NCBI GenBank assembly: GCA_947652115.1
Contig: OX393563.1
Location: 30,057,205 to 30,121,204 of the forward strand
Source: Blastomussa wellsi
Taxonomy: Eukaryota; Cnidaria; Anthozoa; Scleractinia; Plerogyridae
Reading direction: 5' to 3'
DNA: 64,000 nucleotides
The position numbers and the translations under genes were made by a program. Below the pieces are notes generated by a model. The model worked only from the letters and a program-made list of their open reading frames with translations. It was not told the DNA's origin and did no database searches. Below, piece by piece: positions 28,301 through 41,000 of this stretch (positions are counted from its first letter, which is position 1; each line of letters opens with the position of its first letter).

Positions 28301-31300
28301 CCAATCTGAAGTCCAATACACTAACCTCAAGTCAACACACCTCCCATGATTGCTTCAAAATTTCCAAGTAGGTGTCATTATTTCATTTAATAATTGACTG
28401 ACAAAAGGATATGAATGTTATTAAAATAATTTTTTATTCAGTATCTCTTCTCACCTGTATATCATTATAATTACGCCACAAATTACAGTGCTTTGCAATG
28501 AGCTGGTAATTAGGCTAAAAAGAAAGCACAACAGCGAAGAATCTTTTTAATTAATTAAGACTAACAAATATTATTAACATGATGTCCAATGAAGTGCATA
28601 TCTTATTCTAGTTTCAATTCTTGTTCTGTAGATTGAAGTGATTCCATGACAAAGCATGTTACAATGCTCATACTGTGTGGATTTACAGCCAAAATCTCAC
28701 AATAAATCTGAGACAATTGATAAAGAGAATTAGAATACCTTCATTCCTCCCCACACTTGATAGGCAGGCCAGCTGCAAGAGAACACTATGTGTCTCCCTG
28801 ACTCATTTAATGCTCTTGTCACCGTTGGATAGCCCTCGTCAAATGTAAGGGGATCAGCAAAACAACCATCCATCTTAAGGTAGTCCACACCCCAATCGGC
28901 AAACAGCTGCAGTAGAAAATAAGAGGTATAGTGTAACCAGTGTTATCCTTCTATCACTTCCAAGCTGGATTAGATCTAACTGTCGTGTGAGTGTATTTTA
29001 GGGCACATTCGTTTGGGATCAATACGGAATAAGAATAATAAGTAAGCATTTGTTTGGGAGCTATTCTCATTCCGGAATACCTGGATTTCCATTCTTGCTA
29101 TTCTGCTCCCAGGGGCAGAATAGCTGGAATACATTCTGAAATATATTCTTATTCCGGAATATCCCAAACGAACGCGCCCTCAATTTCATAACTCTAGTTT
29201 CAATCTTTAATGAAGTAACTGTGGGCTAAATTTGCAGCTACGTAATCATGGGAGGAAGACTCTCATATGAAAGATTACGAGATGGCCATTATCTTACTCA
29301 GATGTGTCAATATTATTACTGACAGAGTTTGGTCTGACCCAAAGTGTTCATTACAGAATGGTAATTTTTTACCTGATGAGGTCCAAAAAAGATTGTCATG
29401 AGTTATGCCCAGATTAGTATCATTAATCAAATTTTCTGACTTGTAAGTATCCACGTCCCTTTCATATGAGTGATGTAAAGTATATGAATTAATTCACATT
29501 TGCACTGCGGATTTCATTCCTCACAGGAAAATATGAACTCAATAAATTGACCTTGCTCCCAACGTGTGGCTTCATAGCTGAGTTGATAGAGCATCGCACC
29601 GGTATCGCGGAGGTCATGGGTTCGAATCCCATTGAAGCCATGATTTTTTCAGGCTTCTTCTTTCCAATTGCATAAATTGGAAATTCACTGCGATGATCAC
29701 TCCTCGCTTTCATTTCATGTGAGTGTTGGACTATCCCACCCCTGAGGCAAGTAATTTAGCCAGTATCAAGTGCATTGAGTTCATGCATGAGAAAGCTTCA
29801 TACCTGCATATCCTGTTGGATGTAATCTATACTCCCTGGATAACGCTCACAGGTGAATCTGCCATAATCTGAGTGATTTTAGGAACCATAGAATATATTT
29901 TATAAATATTAAGTAAATGCTGGACTGTTACGTTGCAGTTTGGTAAAGTTAAAGAGTTCATTAGGATTAACTTGGAGAGCGACTTGTTAACAAATATACT
30001 GGGGGTATTTTTATTAAATTAATTGTGAACCTATAAAAAGGTGGTCCTCGTCAATGATGAGTAACGACTTGTAAAAAGCTTGCCCTTCAAACAAGTACCT
30101 GAGTAAAAAGTTTGCTTTCCCATAGCAGTACCTGTTAACATGCTTGCATTCGTTACCTTTTTGTTTTAAGTTCATTATTTACATGAAGCTGACAGATGGC
30201 TTGCCTCAGAGTCCTTGCCCATTCCTAAACCAACAGGAAACTCTGGTTGTCCCCGATCTCAAGACAGAACTTATTTTTTGTTCCCTGATGAGACCCCTGA
30301 TGATCATAAGCTCAAGATCCTATGATATCTAAATGTAGCATACATCTAGTGACATGTATGTTGTGGTTCATTATACTTGGTGTGTATGGGGGTTGGCAAT
30401 GGTAAATTCGAGACATGGCGAGACGGCAAGACTAGTGTTTCTCTCTGCAAGTCTAATTCTTTTTGAGTTTTTGGATTGTGAGACCAAGATTGAAACACCA
30501 ATTGAAATGGCTTGCAAAAAAAATTGAGACTGTAGTAGCTTCAAAACCACTCAAAAAACGAGACTGTGAGACCTGTGAAATTTGAGTAAATTTTTATGGG
30601 ACCCTATTTTTTCAGGGACCATTCACCACCCCTACAAATGGTATTTTAATTTCTGTAAATTATATTCATTACGGTAACCATAATATCACAATTTACCATA
30701 CACCAGAACAAAGGAAAATACCAAATGTAAAATTAATAGTTACCTGCATACAATCCAAACTTAAGGCCTTTAGAATGAATCTGAATAACAAAGTGGTCTC
30801 ATAATTAGAAAATAGCAATGATTTCTTAAAATATTTATCAAGATTTATAAATTGGAAGTCTTATAATCAATGTTTGCTTCTAACACAACAGAGAGGAGAG
30901 CTAAAGTTTTGTTTGAAAGAAAAGAATTCAAAATGATCATTTTTATTACAGCATTCAACTTTCTGAAGTTGATAATTGAGACAAACATATCTTTGTCTGA
31001 GCTGTACTTACATATTCAGAGAGCTTTTTAATTCCACTTGGAAATCTTTTAGGATCTGGCTGAAGGTCACCTTCTAACGTGCGATTATGAGAAGTCCAAC
31101 AGTCCTGAAACAACATGTATCAATGCAATGTAAGTACAAAGAAAAGACACTGCGAGTCTTAATTAACTCATAAAATTAACTGTCACAAACAAGAGTTCAA
31201 TAATGTACAAGAGTTTAATAGCATATACAAAAATACAAATAGCTACCAGTACTTTAAATCTGAGCGATATAGGATCTGGCTTGGCACTCACATCAATACA

Positions 31301-33719
31301 GACATATTTGTACCCAGCCTTCTGAAAGCCATCTTCAGCAATACGGTCAGCCATTTGCATGAACAGTTTTTCACTGAATGAAAACCAAATGTCAACAACA
31401 GTATTATAATACAATGTACAATCATTGCAAAATACAAATGAATGGATGGATGAGAAAATGACTTTGTTTAATGAGATTGATAAGGTAAGCCTCACGTCAA
31501 GCAGCACATACTGCTGGAGCTTATCGAGGTTTCCGTAGCATTAAGAGGCAAGGAATATTTCTACTTCCCCATATGGAATGCTAGTCCATCGCAGGGTTAC
31601 TCCCCCGCATTATTTCGCCAGTATCCGTTTATTCTCCTGGATGGAGAGAGGCACTGTGAGAGTTAAGTGTCTTTCCCAAGAATGCAACGCAGTGCCCTGG
31701 CCAGGGCTCGAACCCGGCACTAACCAGTTCAACAATCATTAGATTTTTAGACTATATACCCATATTTTAACTTGTATAGGCATACATTTATTTTCAATTT
31801 TAATATAAAACCTATTGTAACTGTAATTTTTAAAGTTGTACAATTGTAACCACATTGTAATTCAGATTAACTGCAATGATGGTGGAATTAAACTTCTTTT
31901 ATTTAATATTAATTTATATTGTAATGATCTTCCGTATCCTCATTAAGTCTCCTGAACTACTGGGGAAACAAATTCTCAAGTTGTTTTTTCTTTGCTGTTT
32001 TTTCATTATCTTTGACTTACAGGTATAAGTAGGGCGAGAGGCCAGGCAATAAAAAAACACTTGAATTGAATTTCTTTCATGTCCAATTTAAAAGAAGGCA
32101 GGCAGGCTCTAGTGTATCTGTTGTGGTTTAAATTTATCCTTGGTTTAAAATCTTTAAAACCAGTACGATGTTGATAAGAAATGAAAATCAAACTGATTTA
32201 AAAAATTTTAAACCAAAGATAAAATTAAACCACAACATATCCACGTACTGGTACCCAGGTCTGGCCTTATAATGAGAATGTACCTTGCTCTTGATAATGA
32301 TCATTGGAAAGAAACTGATAATTACTGCTCTGTGGGCTGACACTACAAAATTGTAGTTATAAGTCAAATTTCTGTAGTTGTTTGTCAATCATCATATGCC
32401 AAACAACCTCAAGTTAAATGTTGTCCTATCCATCATCCCCACCAAGCTAATAACTGCAACAACATGATGTCTCACCTGACGCAATTCTCTGGATCATTTT
32501 CACAGTCTATGTTACAACGGAATCGCTCCCAAGCCATCCATCCCACTGTAAGTAAGCCAGTAAAAGAGAAACATATTATTGAAAAAAATCTTGAGAACCA
32601 CACAGTGACAGATTTTCTTTAGTACCCAAGTACAAATACCAGAAAGTAAACTTAAGGAGAAGATAAACTTGCTTCTTTTACAGTATAATAATTATGTTGT
32701 ATGAGAAAGTAACTTAATCTCCTCCCTAAGTGGGCAAAGAAATCCTAACCTGCAATCAGGCGTTTTCTTATGGCAGAAAGTAGAGCTGCAAAAAAAACCC
32801 TGTCTGCTTGCAGGTTACTTCTTTCTTTGTCCTCCCACCTCACGGGTAGCAGTCTGAAATTGGTACAACATCGTGAGGACTCTACTTTGTCCGACGTTGT
32901 GCTGCTTCTAGAATTTTAGCATTTTAATCTTCTGTTTTGTTTTCTTTTCTTCACACTTCTTACATACAAGACAAGTACTTTTAGTTATTTTTGCTTATTA
33001 ACATGGGATACACTGTAATTGGCTAGGCTGTAGCGGTCTCTCCACCTATAAAAGTATTGTATTTTATTTTAAATGTATTTTATTTAGTCGAATCTAAATA
33101 AATAAGTAAGTACAGGAAGCCTCAGAGGAAGGAAATGGACAGAATGTTTCATTCTAAGTTTGTTTTCAGTGTTGTTTGTAATTACTTACATTATTGAATA
33201 GTTTATCAGTGAAATTAAGGTAGTAAAAGATTGCCTCCACAGAAAAATATCGTAACTGTACATTTTTGATTAATCATTCCATAAAGACTGTCTCCACTGG
33301 GCCAAAAAGCAAATTTATTCTAATTATAAATAAATAATTTATTGGATTTAGCTCAAAATGAAATATATCGTACATACTGCAGTGCAAGCGATCGCCAACC
33401 AGCTTAAACGAATTTGTGCGATCGCTTCTTTCTAGTCTTTAAAAGCAAACGTAAAATCTTGTCAATCACATTTGCACACAGGATGACACAGTTGCATCAC
33501 AGACTGTTTTGATGATATTTATTATTCAATTTAATATCATGTGGCGTGGTATAATTTATTCAATTATGGGTTGATTAAATAAATCATAAACCAACAAAAT
33601 GCAAGTCTCAATGACTTACTTGGTGGAGTGACAGCCAAACCATTATCTAGAGAACTTGCAGGAAATATAAGCAGAAACACAAAGGGGATCGGGAAAACTC
33701 TACACTTGTTGGGCGCCAT
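23747..33719 (-). CDS. GH27 alpha-N-acetylgalactosaminidase/alpha-galactosidase, copy B, 14 exons
   Basis: Exons in transcript order are 33719-33620, 32545-32476, 31373-31292, 31104-31012, 30780-30744, 29868-29804, 28906-28739, 28514-28455, 27542-27441, 27107-27033, 26568-26504, 26365-26308, 26026-25910 and 23890-23747. All splice sites and phases fit, giving 411 residues. A signal peptide ([15 protein letters not shown]) precedes [13 protein letters not shown]. The nucleophile is predicted as D162 in YLKMDGC and the acid/base as D256 in WHDPDQ, where most family members have [14 protein letters not shown] (S194, A197) again matches the NAGA-type substrate loop. Intron positions and phases match copy A throughout, so the two are tandem duplicates. 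It shares a short promoter with the divergent coiled-coil gene. The frame is intact. Confidence 0.92.
25059..25325. repeat. palindromic insertion of the TATAATTTGGTT family with 13-bp target duplication
   Basis: Two inverted arms of about 100 bases (TTTTATCAACTGGGTTGATA ... CGTTTCGAGCGTTAGCCC and its mirror) are followed by a one-sided tail (TTCCCACCGACGCAGCACCA, then CAGTTTCTTTAGAAACTTAC). TCTGAATCAAGCA occurs just before and just after the insertion. It lies in GH27 copy B intron 13. Confidence 0.8.
25340..25530 (-). repeat. dispersed SINE-like repeat (CTGGATGGGATGCTAGTCC family)
   Basis: This is an inverted copy of the elements at 28068-28345 and 31500-31740. Shared blocks are the Gly/Asp-like GGATGAGATGCTAGTCCATC segment, the AGTACCCATTT segment and the GTCTTGGCCAAGAACAC segment. 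Confidence 0.6.
26755..26923. mobile_element. 169-bp hAT-like MITE
   Basis: The termini CAGGGGTTTCAAAAC and GTTTTGAAACCCCTG are perfect inverted repeats. The interior has no frame. It lies in GH27 copy B intron 10. An 8-bp duplication is not clear. Confidence 0.6.
27216..27362. mobile_element. 147-bp hAT-like MITE
   Basis: The termini CAGGGCTGTAACTAA and TTAGTGACAGCCCTG are inverted repeats with one mismatch. It lies in GH27 copy B intron 9, 79 bases from an exon. Confidence 0.6.
28068..28345 (+). repeat. dispersed SINE-like repeat (CTGGATGGGATGCTAGCCC family)
   Basis: It carries the ordered blocks TATTTCTACTCCCCCCTGGA, TACCCATTT, GGAGAGAGGCACC and CTTGCTCAAGAACACCATGC. A related copy is at 31500-31740 and an inverted one at 25340-25530. 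It lies in GH27 copy B intron 8. Confidence 0.65.
29000..29180. mobile_element. 181-bp TIR element (MITE)
   Basis: The ends AGGGCACATTCGTTTGGGA and TCCCAAACGAACGCGCCCT form 19-bp inverted repeats with two mismatches. The interior is built from ATTCTTATTCCGGAAT-like inverted motifs. It lies in GH27 copy B intron 6. Confidence 0.75.
29568..29639 (+). tRNA. tRNA-Thr(GGT)-like sequence, probably a SINE head
   Basis: The 72 bases fold as a tRNA. They form a perfect 7-bp acceptor stem (GGCTTCA/TGAAGCC), a D arm (TAGCTGAGTTGATAGAGCA), an anticodon loop CCGGTAT with GGT at 29601-29603, and a perfect T stem (ATGGG/CCCAT) with loop TTCGAAT. Against a functional gene, position 33 is C instead of the near-universal T, and the anticodon stem has an A-C pair at its base. 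The following bases (to about 29710) look like a repeat body, so a tRNA-derived SINE is more likely than a working tRNA gene. It lies in GH27 copy B intron 6. Confidence 0.5.
31500..31740 (+). repeat. dispersed SINE-like repeat, with GCTCGAACCC block
   Basis: It belongs to the same family as 28068-28345 (ATTTCTACTTCCCCATATGG, TAGTCCATCGCAGGGTTACT, GGATGGAGAGAGGCAC). It ends with CCAGGGCTCGAACCCGGCAC; the reverse complement of that resembles a Pol III B box (GGTTCGAGCCC). It lies in GH27 copy B intron 2. Confidence 0.6.
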
Positions 33720-33883
33720 GTTTTTAACTGCGCCAGAGACGTCTATTTTTGAGGCTAGCGGTAACTCCCATGATAAATTCAGTGGCCAATCAGTGTACAG
33801 TATTGTGAACATTTTAACCAATCAACGTTCCTATTGTAGAAGTTTGAAAACAAAGCGCGAACAACCCGACCCAACTGAGAAAG
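33720..33883. promoter_or_regulatory. bidirectional promoter between GH27 copy B and the coiled-coil gene
   Basis: Only 164 bases separate the two divergent start codons. Two CCAAT boxes in the same orientation lie at 33786-33790 and 33818-33822, exactly 32 bases apart, a spacing typical of paired NF-Y sites. A TTTGAA (CHR-like) at 33843-33848 and AAGCGCGAA at about 33853 follow, on the side of the coiled-coil gene. Transcription start sites are not known. Confidence 0.6.
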
Positions 33884-34993
33884 ATGGCGGACAATTTGAT
33901 CGAGAAAGAATCCAAAGAAATCAACTGGTTTTCCGCTGAATTGAGAATTTTAGAGGCGGAATATGAAAAATCCAAACTGCAGGTGTACCAGGACACGCTT
34001 CTCTGCAAAAGATCTATGGTAGAATTAGAGCTGTTGTGTAAAAACGAGCAACTGAAGAAGAATGTTCGTGTCAATAACAAACTTATGGAACACGACACTC
34101 GACTGCAGGTAGCGTGAAAGACGAAGCTACAAGATCTGATCTATATTTATCGACCCAGAAATTGTCGTGAAAGTCTTATGCAAACGTTCTTTCAAATTTT
34201 CTTTTCACGATCTTGTTAATTTCTGTCCTTTTCAGGAGCAGCTGGAATCCTTGTTTTCCGAACTAACGAACGCTACAAGCCAGTTACAGACCGCTCAAAA
34301 TACTCTACAGGTAATCTCTCAGCCTAAAAACTTCATAACCCAAACCTGTCGCTTGAACGTTGGGTAACATCGTAGTTGCGTTATTAAATGTAATTCTTGC
34401 TAAATTCCTGAGCCTGGACACGCTAGGGTTTTCTACCTTCCATGTGCTTCGTACTTGTGACAACACAAAGCACTAGCACATGTTATTTCCAGAGAAGAAG
34501 CGTATAAGAAAATTCAATTTCCTCAAGGTACGATAGGTTTAATTCATAATTTTGCAATGATCTGGTTATTGGTGACTAATAAAATAACTGGGTGGACATA
34601 AGCATCGTCATCGTCATCACCGTCATCATCATGAACAACAGCCGGCAACTGTCTATTCTTTTAGCCAATCAGGCCGGCCGTTAACAAAACCAGGATCGGA
34701 CCGGATCGGATCGGATCGGATCAGACCGGACGAAATCCGATTGACAAAACTCGGATCGGATCCCAAAAATATACGATATAATTTGGTTTTATCAACTGGG
34801 TTGATAATGTGAATTGGCCACCCTAAAGAGATTCGAGAGCTGACGTTTCGAGCGTGAGCCCTTCGTCGGAGCGAATCAAGGAATTGTGGGCTAACGCTCG
34901 AAACGTCAGCTCTCGAATCTCTTTACGGTGGCCAATTCGCATTATCAACCCAGTTGATAAAACCAAATTATATTGTTATACTTCCCACCTGCA

Positions 34994-35026
<33 letters not shown>

Positions 35027-38000
35027 CTATCCAAAAATATGCGGATCACTACAAATTCCCGCCAAAATTGTCACGTGACACCTATCGCTTCTCGAAGATG
35101 GCGCAGAGAGAAAGCGAAATTTAGGGATGATTTTAATTTGTAGTGTCATTTTGTTTTGACGAAAGCCAATATGGCCAAAGATTAATAACCTCTTACTAAC
35201 CGAGCACTAGGGCCATACTGGGGAATATTGGCCCAAGGTCGTGGAAGGACGGACCGAGCGCAGCGAGGTCCGTACAAAAACGACCGATGGCCAATATACC
35301 CCAGTACGTTTGAGCAGGTTTGAAGCAAGCTAGGTTAGTAAGAAGTTTATTACATGGCACTGGCGCACTTTCGGTGACTTTAATTCCGCCGTAACGTGTT
35401 TTGATACTACGAACGGAACAATTCCGAGAGAACAAGATACCACGATTTTGTTTTGTAAAACATTTTTTTAATTAGAGTAATTATATAAGTTTTCTTTCCA
35501 CGATTATAGTTGTAAATTTTAAATTATCCAACTTTACAAAAAAAAAACGCGGCTGAGGACCGTATGACAAAATCCTGACCAAGAAAGAACTAATCAGAAC
35601 GCTCAGATTTTCCTTGCTATATAATAAAAGTGTTTATCTGGTAACAATATGTTGTTAATCCTACATACATTTGATCTCTTTTTCTAGTGGGAGAAATCAC
35701 GCAAGCACAAATCTGACAAATAAGAACAAGACATCCTTTGACTTTCTTTGGTCGTTCTAAATTTATAACTAACTTTACAACAGAAATCACAAAAAGGCGA
35801 GGGGCAAGCAGTACCTCATTGGGCGCGGAAACAATAGAGAACACTCCTAAACAAAGCCTCTAGCCCTGATAACAAAGAAGTCTATTGTCAAGGAGAACGA
35901 GTGAAAAAATAGGTTCATATGAGGTGCTGGACTACTCAAAGGCGAGGATTGCACCAAAAACTTAATAATTAGGCATCGTCATGTTCGATCATGGTAGTTG
36001 AAAATGGATATTTCGGATGGGAGAATTGGCAGTATTATTTTTATCAAACGAGACATTCTCATAGTTCGAATATTCATCGTCCTGTTTACATGGTATAAAC
36101 ATTACATTGAGCAAGCGCATTCTAAAATGAGCCGTAAATATAGACACTGAACGCAATCGTGATGATGAGGTGTCACGTGACTATTTTGGCGGGAATTTAT
36201 TACGGCGATTCGCATTTTTGGGATCCGATCCGGGTTTTGTCAGTCGGATTCCGTCCAGTCCGATCCGATTCGATCCGGATTGTGTTAACGGCCGATCTAC
36301 TTAAATTATAAAATACTCTAATATTAGAGGTATAATTCGCGTCTTTCTTATTTCTCTAAATTGTTATAAAAAGGACGAAAAAGCCCATCACCAGTTGGCG
36401 AAAAAGGAACTGGAAGATAAAATGAACTCGGAAATGGAAAGAAAATTGGAAGAACACAGAGCAAGGGCGAGTCACAGAGAAAATTTTCTTCAAGATGAGA
36501 TCAAGACCTGGCAGGTGACATGAAATTATATAATTTACGTGTTTCACGAAAGATAATTTATACTCCAACAGTTTTTCGTCACTTGGCATATTTTAATTTT
36601 GTGAAGGAAGTTGAACAAGCCACCAAATTATTTATCAGTTACAATTGGATCTATCTGAGTACGCGAAAAATTTCTTGTAAACTTGTCTGGGGTTGGTGGC
36701 ACAAGCTTTTCGAGCCTGCAAACAGGCTCTCCAGTGGGGAATTTTGGGGAGGAAATTCGGCGAGCGGAGTAGGAGCAGCTTTTCTCAACCATTTATAAGA
36801 GATTTCCGCAAGCTACGCCCGCCATTGACTGGGTTTCATAATTTTTTTTTTCGTCTCTCGTTTTTCATTCGTTTGCAGGATAAGCATGTCGAAGTATTTA
36901 AAGAGGCTGAAGATCTTAGAACGGAACTGAGCAAGAAAAATGTTGCAGTGAAGGTACATGTGAGCGTATTAAACTCGAACCTCTCAAACAAATTTTTGAT
37001 TTTTCTGGAATTGGTGAAAAGGAAAGTAAATGAACAATGGCCTCCATTTAGCGCGGAAATATCCTCGAATATTTCCAGGTTGCCCGCGGACATTATCTGT
37101 TCCGAGAGCTCCAGGAAAACTGTAAGCTTAGAGGAAGATAACGTCCAAGGACAAATATCCTAGAATATCCCCGGGCCAAATGGAGGCAATATTGTGTTTA
37201 TTATCCTTCAAATACTTTTCAATTTAGCCACCCAGTTTTGGATACCTTTTCTGAAAACTATTAATACCTAAACATTTCCGTGGGCGTTCAAAATATTTTC
37301 ATTCTGTTTAAAATGCTCATTTGTATTCAAACGAACACTTGTCTTTACTCTGGATGAAAACTAGACGTGCTAACATAGATCTGACAATTCAAAACCTGGG
37401 GAATATCGCTTGGGGTATTTTTAATAATATTTAACCAGTTTTATCAGTATCACGGGGCGTGTTTAGGCCAATCGCGCGCGAAAAATGATGGATTGTAATT
37501 TTAATTATTCTTTCTTTGCATTTATTACATCAGACAAAGGCCATCCAAGCAGTGGTTAATTTGACAAACGTATCCACGATGGTTCAAGTTGATTCACAAA
37601 CATGCGATGCTGGAGTGCAAGTCCAAGATCTGGCTTCGGTGGACAATCGTTCCCGAAAGGACGACGATGATGTCCGAGAGGCTAACGAGGATTTGCGAGA
37701 AGCAAACGAGACTAGAAAGAGAAAAAATGGAATGATGGAAGCGAAAGGGAAAATGATTAAAGAAAGGAACGTAAACGAAAATAAACCAGAAATAAATAAA
37801 GGCAAGAATGTCAAGAAGAAAGAAAAGAGGGTGAGAGCGAAAGATTGGGAATTCCAAAACTGTAAGGAAACCAGTGAAGAAGTAGAAAATAAAACGATTG
37901 ATAAGAAAGTCGATAATAGACGAAAGGGTTCACGAAAGAGGAAGTCTTCGCAGGGAACAAGTGTCGCTTCTGAAAACAAAACCAATAAGCTGGCAGAAAA

Positions 38001-41000
38001 ACAAGAATCGACAACATTAACACTGGACGAACAGCAACAATCGACAACACAAGCAGGAAAACAGGTGGAATTTCATGAACGTGGCAACGCCAGCAATTCT
38101 TGGTTAGCGCCCAGTGCTTCGCAAGACGATGTCATACCTTTCAAATACAGTACAACTCCAGTAAGATTGCAGAAGTTAGAAGGGAGAAATCAAACTTTGG
38201 AGAGACCTAGAGAAGAAACCCACTCTAGTTCTCAAGATGATGTAATTGGCTCAGTTGAAGAAGGGAACAATTCGAAGGTTGCTTTAAAGGGGCTTCCTCA
38301 ACTTACATTTTGTATTGAAGACATTTCAAACAAGAAATCGATACCAAATGAAGATGAAATGAACGACGTTTTACATTATCACAGGAATGGTTCTGTGGTG
38401 ATTCCTTCGCAAGAACAATCTGCCGAAAATGAGGATATTGCACCTGTAGAACAGTTAAGCGTGTTGATTGAAGACGATCGAGAATTTCTTGGTTTGAATG
38501 AAGCTCAGATACAGCTACAAGACGAAGAGGAGTTTCGTGAGGATTCAGGAAAGATGAAAGCTTGCAAGGAAATGAAAAGCGAAGAGCTTGTGGGCGGCAA
38601 AGAGGAAGATAAGAATAAGCGAAAGAGATGCAAAGGAAAAAAAGAAAGTAAAAGCATGAAAAAGAAAACAAAACGAAATAAGCTGGCCGAAACCGAGCAG
38701 AACCCACGAGATGAAGGAAAATTTGAAGAGAATAGCAAAGAAAAGAGCAACAAAAGTCAAGGAAGGAGACTTTTGAGAAGCAGGGTAAAGGGAAAGAATC
38801 CTGGAGTTGAAGCTGGCACCTACCAACGAAAAACACTTGGCAAAGAAACCAGACAGAAACGACATGAGACCGACCGAGAGACTGTCGCCACGAAGAAATG
38901 CAAACATGGTGTCGAGAATTTAGAAGGTCGTGAACCGGCCATGTTGGAAAGGTCATCACATGACGCCGATCAATTTCCTCGTGAAACCGACATGTCATCA
39001 CGTGAAATTGATCGCCGTGTTGACGAGCCACGCCCATCACGAGGAGAGCCCGCCGGTGAAGAAACATCTCAGCGACCAGAACCGGAAATGCTGACAGGAT
39101 TGAATGAGAGCAACACGTGCGTTCAGGACGAACGTCTTAAAGATTATAAGTCAGTCCAAGGGAGCTTGGGTTTAAATGATAATCGGATCAGGAAGGCGGA
39201 AGAACAGAGTCATGGTTGTTTACATAAAGCTTTGGAAGAGGGAAAATCACCATGCCAAAATGGACTCAACCCAAATGAAAAAAATAACAATAACAAACTT
39301 GACCTTTCCTCCAAAAACCAAACCATTACACAGGAAGAACAGCAGTCACAAAATACTAATGATGTCAACGCGTCTAAGAAACCAGATTCGGTCACCACTG
39401 AAGCCGATAATAGCGAACACATACCACGGCAAACCGCCATCTCTATGTCTCGGGATTCGGGCCGCTCGAAAAGAAACGGGCAGGATCCCGCTAAAGTGTC
39501 TACTCTTCCCGCGGTACACTCGAAGGAAAACGCACCTGATGGCAGACTGAAAGGTCGAACAAAAAGGTACGAAAACTGTTCATTTTTCTCAAGGTATCAA
39601 GCTTTTCTGAACAACCTTTTAACAACGATCTTGTTACATCCTAAATCTTTTTGATCAGCGTGTTAAGTCCATTATCAAGTTTGAATTCCTTCGTTTGTTT
39701 CGCAAGTTTAAGCATGCAGAGATGACGCCAATATGACGGCACAACAGCTGGTCGTTAACTAGTAACGATTAGACATGGCGTCAAATCGCATTCCGAGACA
39801 AATACAACTGTGACAGCACTGCGTCGGGTCTAGCATTTTGAACTTTATAGCGCTTTTATTCGTCCAAAAAAGTGAATAGCAACTTGGATGAGACGTTTGG
39901 CTGGTGTGCTTCGAAATGTAAAGCCAATGATACACGGTTCAACATTTGTTGAGCAACAAATGTTGCGACTGGGATTCAACAAATGTTGAACAGTGTATCA
40001 TGTGATGTTGAACGTTGAAATATACCATTCAACATGTTGAACTTTGTTGAACGTTGTTGAACGAAAATAGAGCTTGGCTCTATTCCGTTCAACAAGTTGC
40101 CGTTTGTTGAACGACTTGGGAAAACGGAACAACGTTTCTACAAGTCGCAACGATGTTCAACATTTGTTGATCAACAAAATTTGAAAGATGTTGAACCGTG
40201 TATTATTGGCTTTAGTTTCGTGTTCCAGACATCCAGAACGATCAAATCGCGAAGTTTTGTTCAAAATGTTTGAAATTTCCAGTCTGCAAGAATGACCGCA
40301 AAAAAGCGGCCTAAACACCTGAAAATCACGTGAAAAAACGACCCCGTGGACAACTTTTGACTTTTAAAAGTGTTTTATATTGAATAAAGGCACCTCTTGG
40401 CAATTGACAGAGTTTTTCAAAGGCCGGTTTTTGAAACCAGAACGACGATGTTTATATGCATTTTATATGCATTTTGTATGCATTTAAATTGGACATATAT
40501 TTTTGGGCGCGGCTTCCGGTTGAGTGAGAATTCAGCTCTACTCAACTTATGCAACCCTGTTCATTTGTAATTTCTTAACATTGCCCCCTTTATCATTTTT
40601 TTTTACTAAGATAAAACGATGTTAACATTTACAATGGATCGGCCCAGCATGTTTCTCTATTGTTTCAATATCGAAAAAAATCCGTTAAATTTCAGATATG
40701 CGAAAACATTTTCAGTGTTATCTAAAGAATTCCAAAGTGTAAGCCATTACTATACATGGCAAAATCCGTTTTACGTGTTTTTCAGTTTTGCTCTTTGTTG
40801 AAAGACCCCCGGTCAGGCAAAATATCGGGCCGACGTTTTTAAGTTTTCCCATTGCATCTCATATGAAATCCGCGCTAACATATTTTAACTCGTTCATCTG
40901 TTTTGAATTCACTTGATGTCATAAAATTAGTGATTGAGAAACATTTTATAATCTTTTTATCTTTTAATTTAGAAAACCGACTTCGAGTGTGCGCGAGGTG

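Noticed and set aside
29489..29713. Minus-strand ORF reading [14 protein letters not shown] and onward
   Set aside because: It is a translation through the tRNA-like repeat; similar chance peptides arise wherever this repeat is inserted.
38303..39067. 254-residue minus-strand ORF, and other minus frames across 37584-39440
   Set aside because: They are antisense to the charged 2-kb exon of the coiled-coil gene. AAG/GAA-rich coding gives Phe/Leu/Ser-rich antisense frames with no domain.
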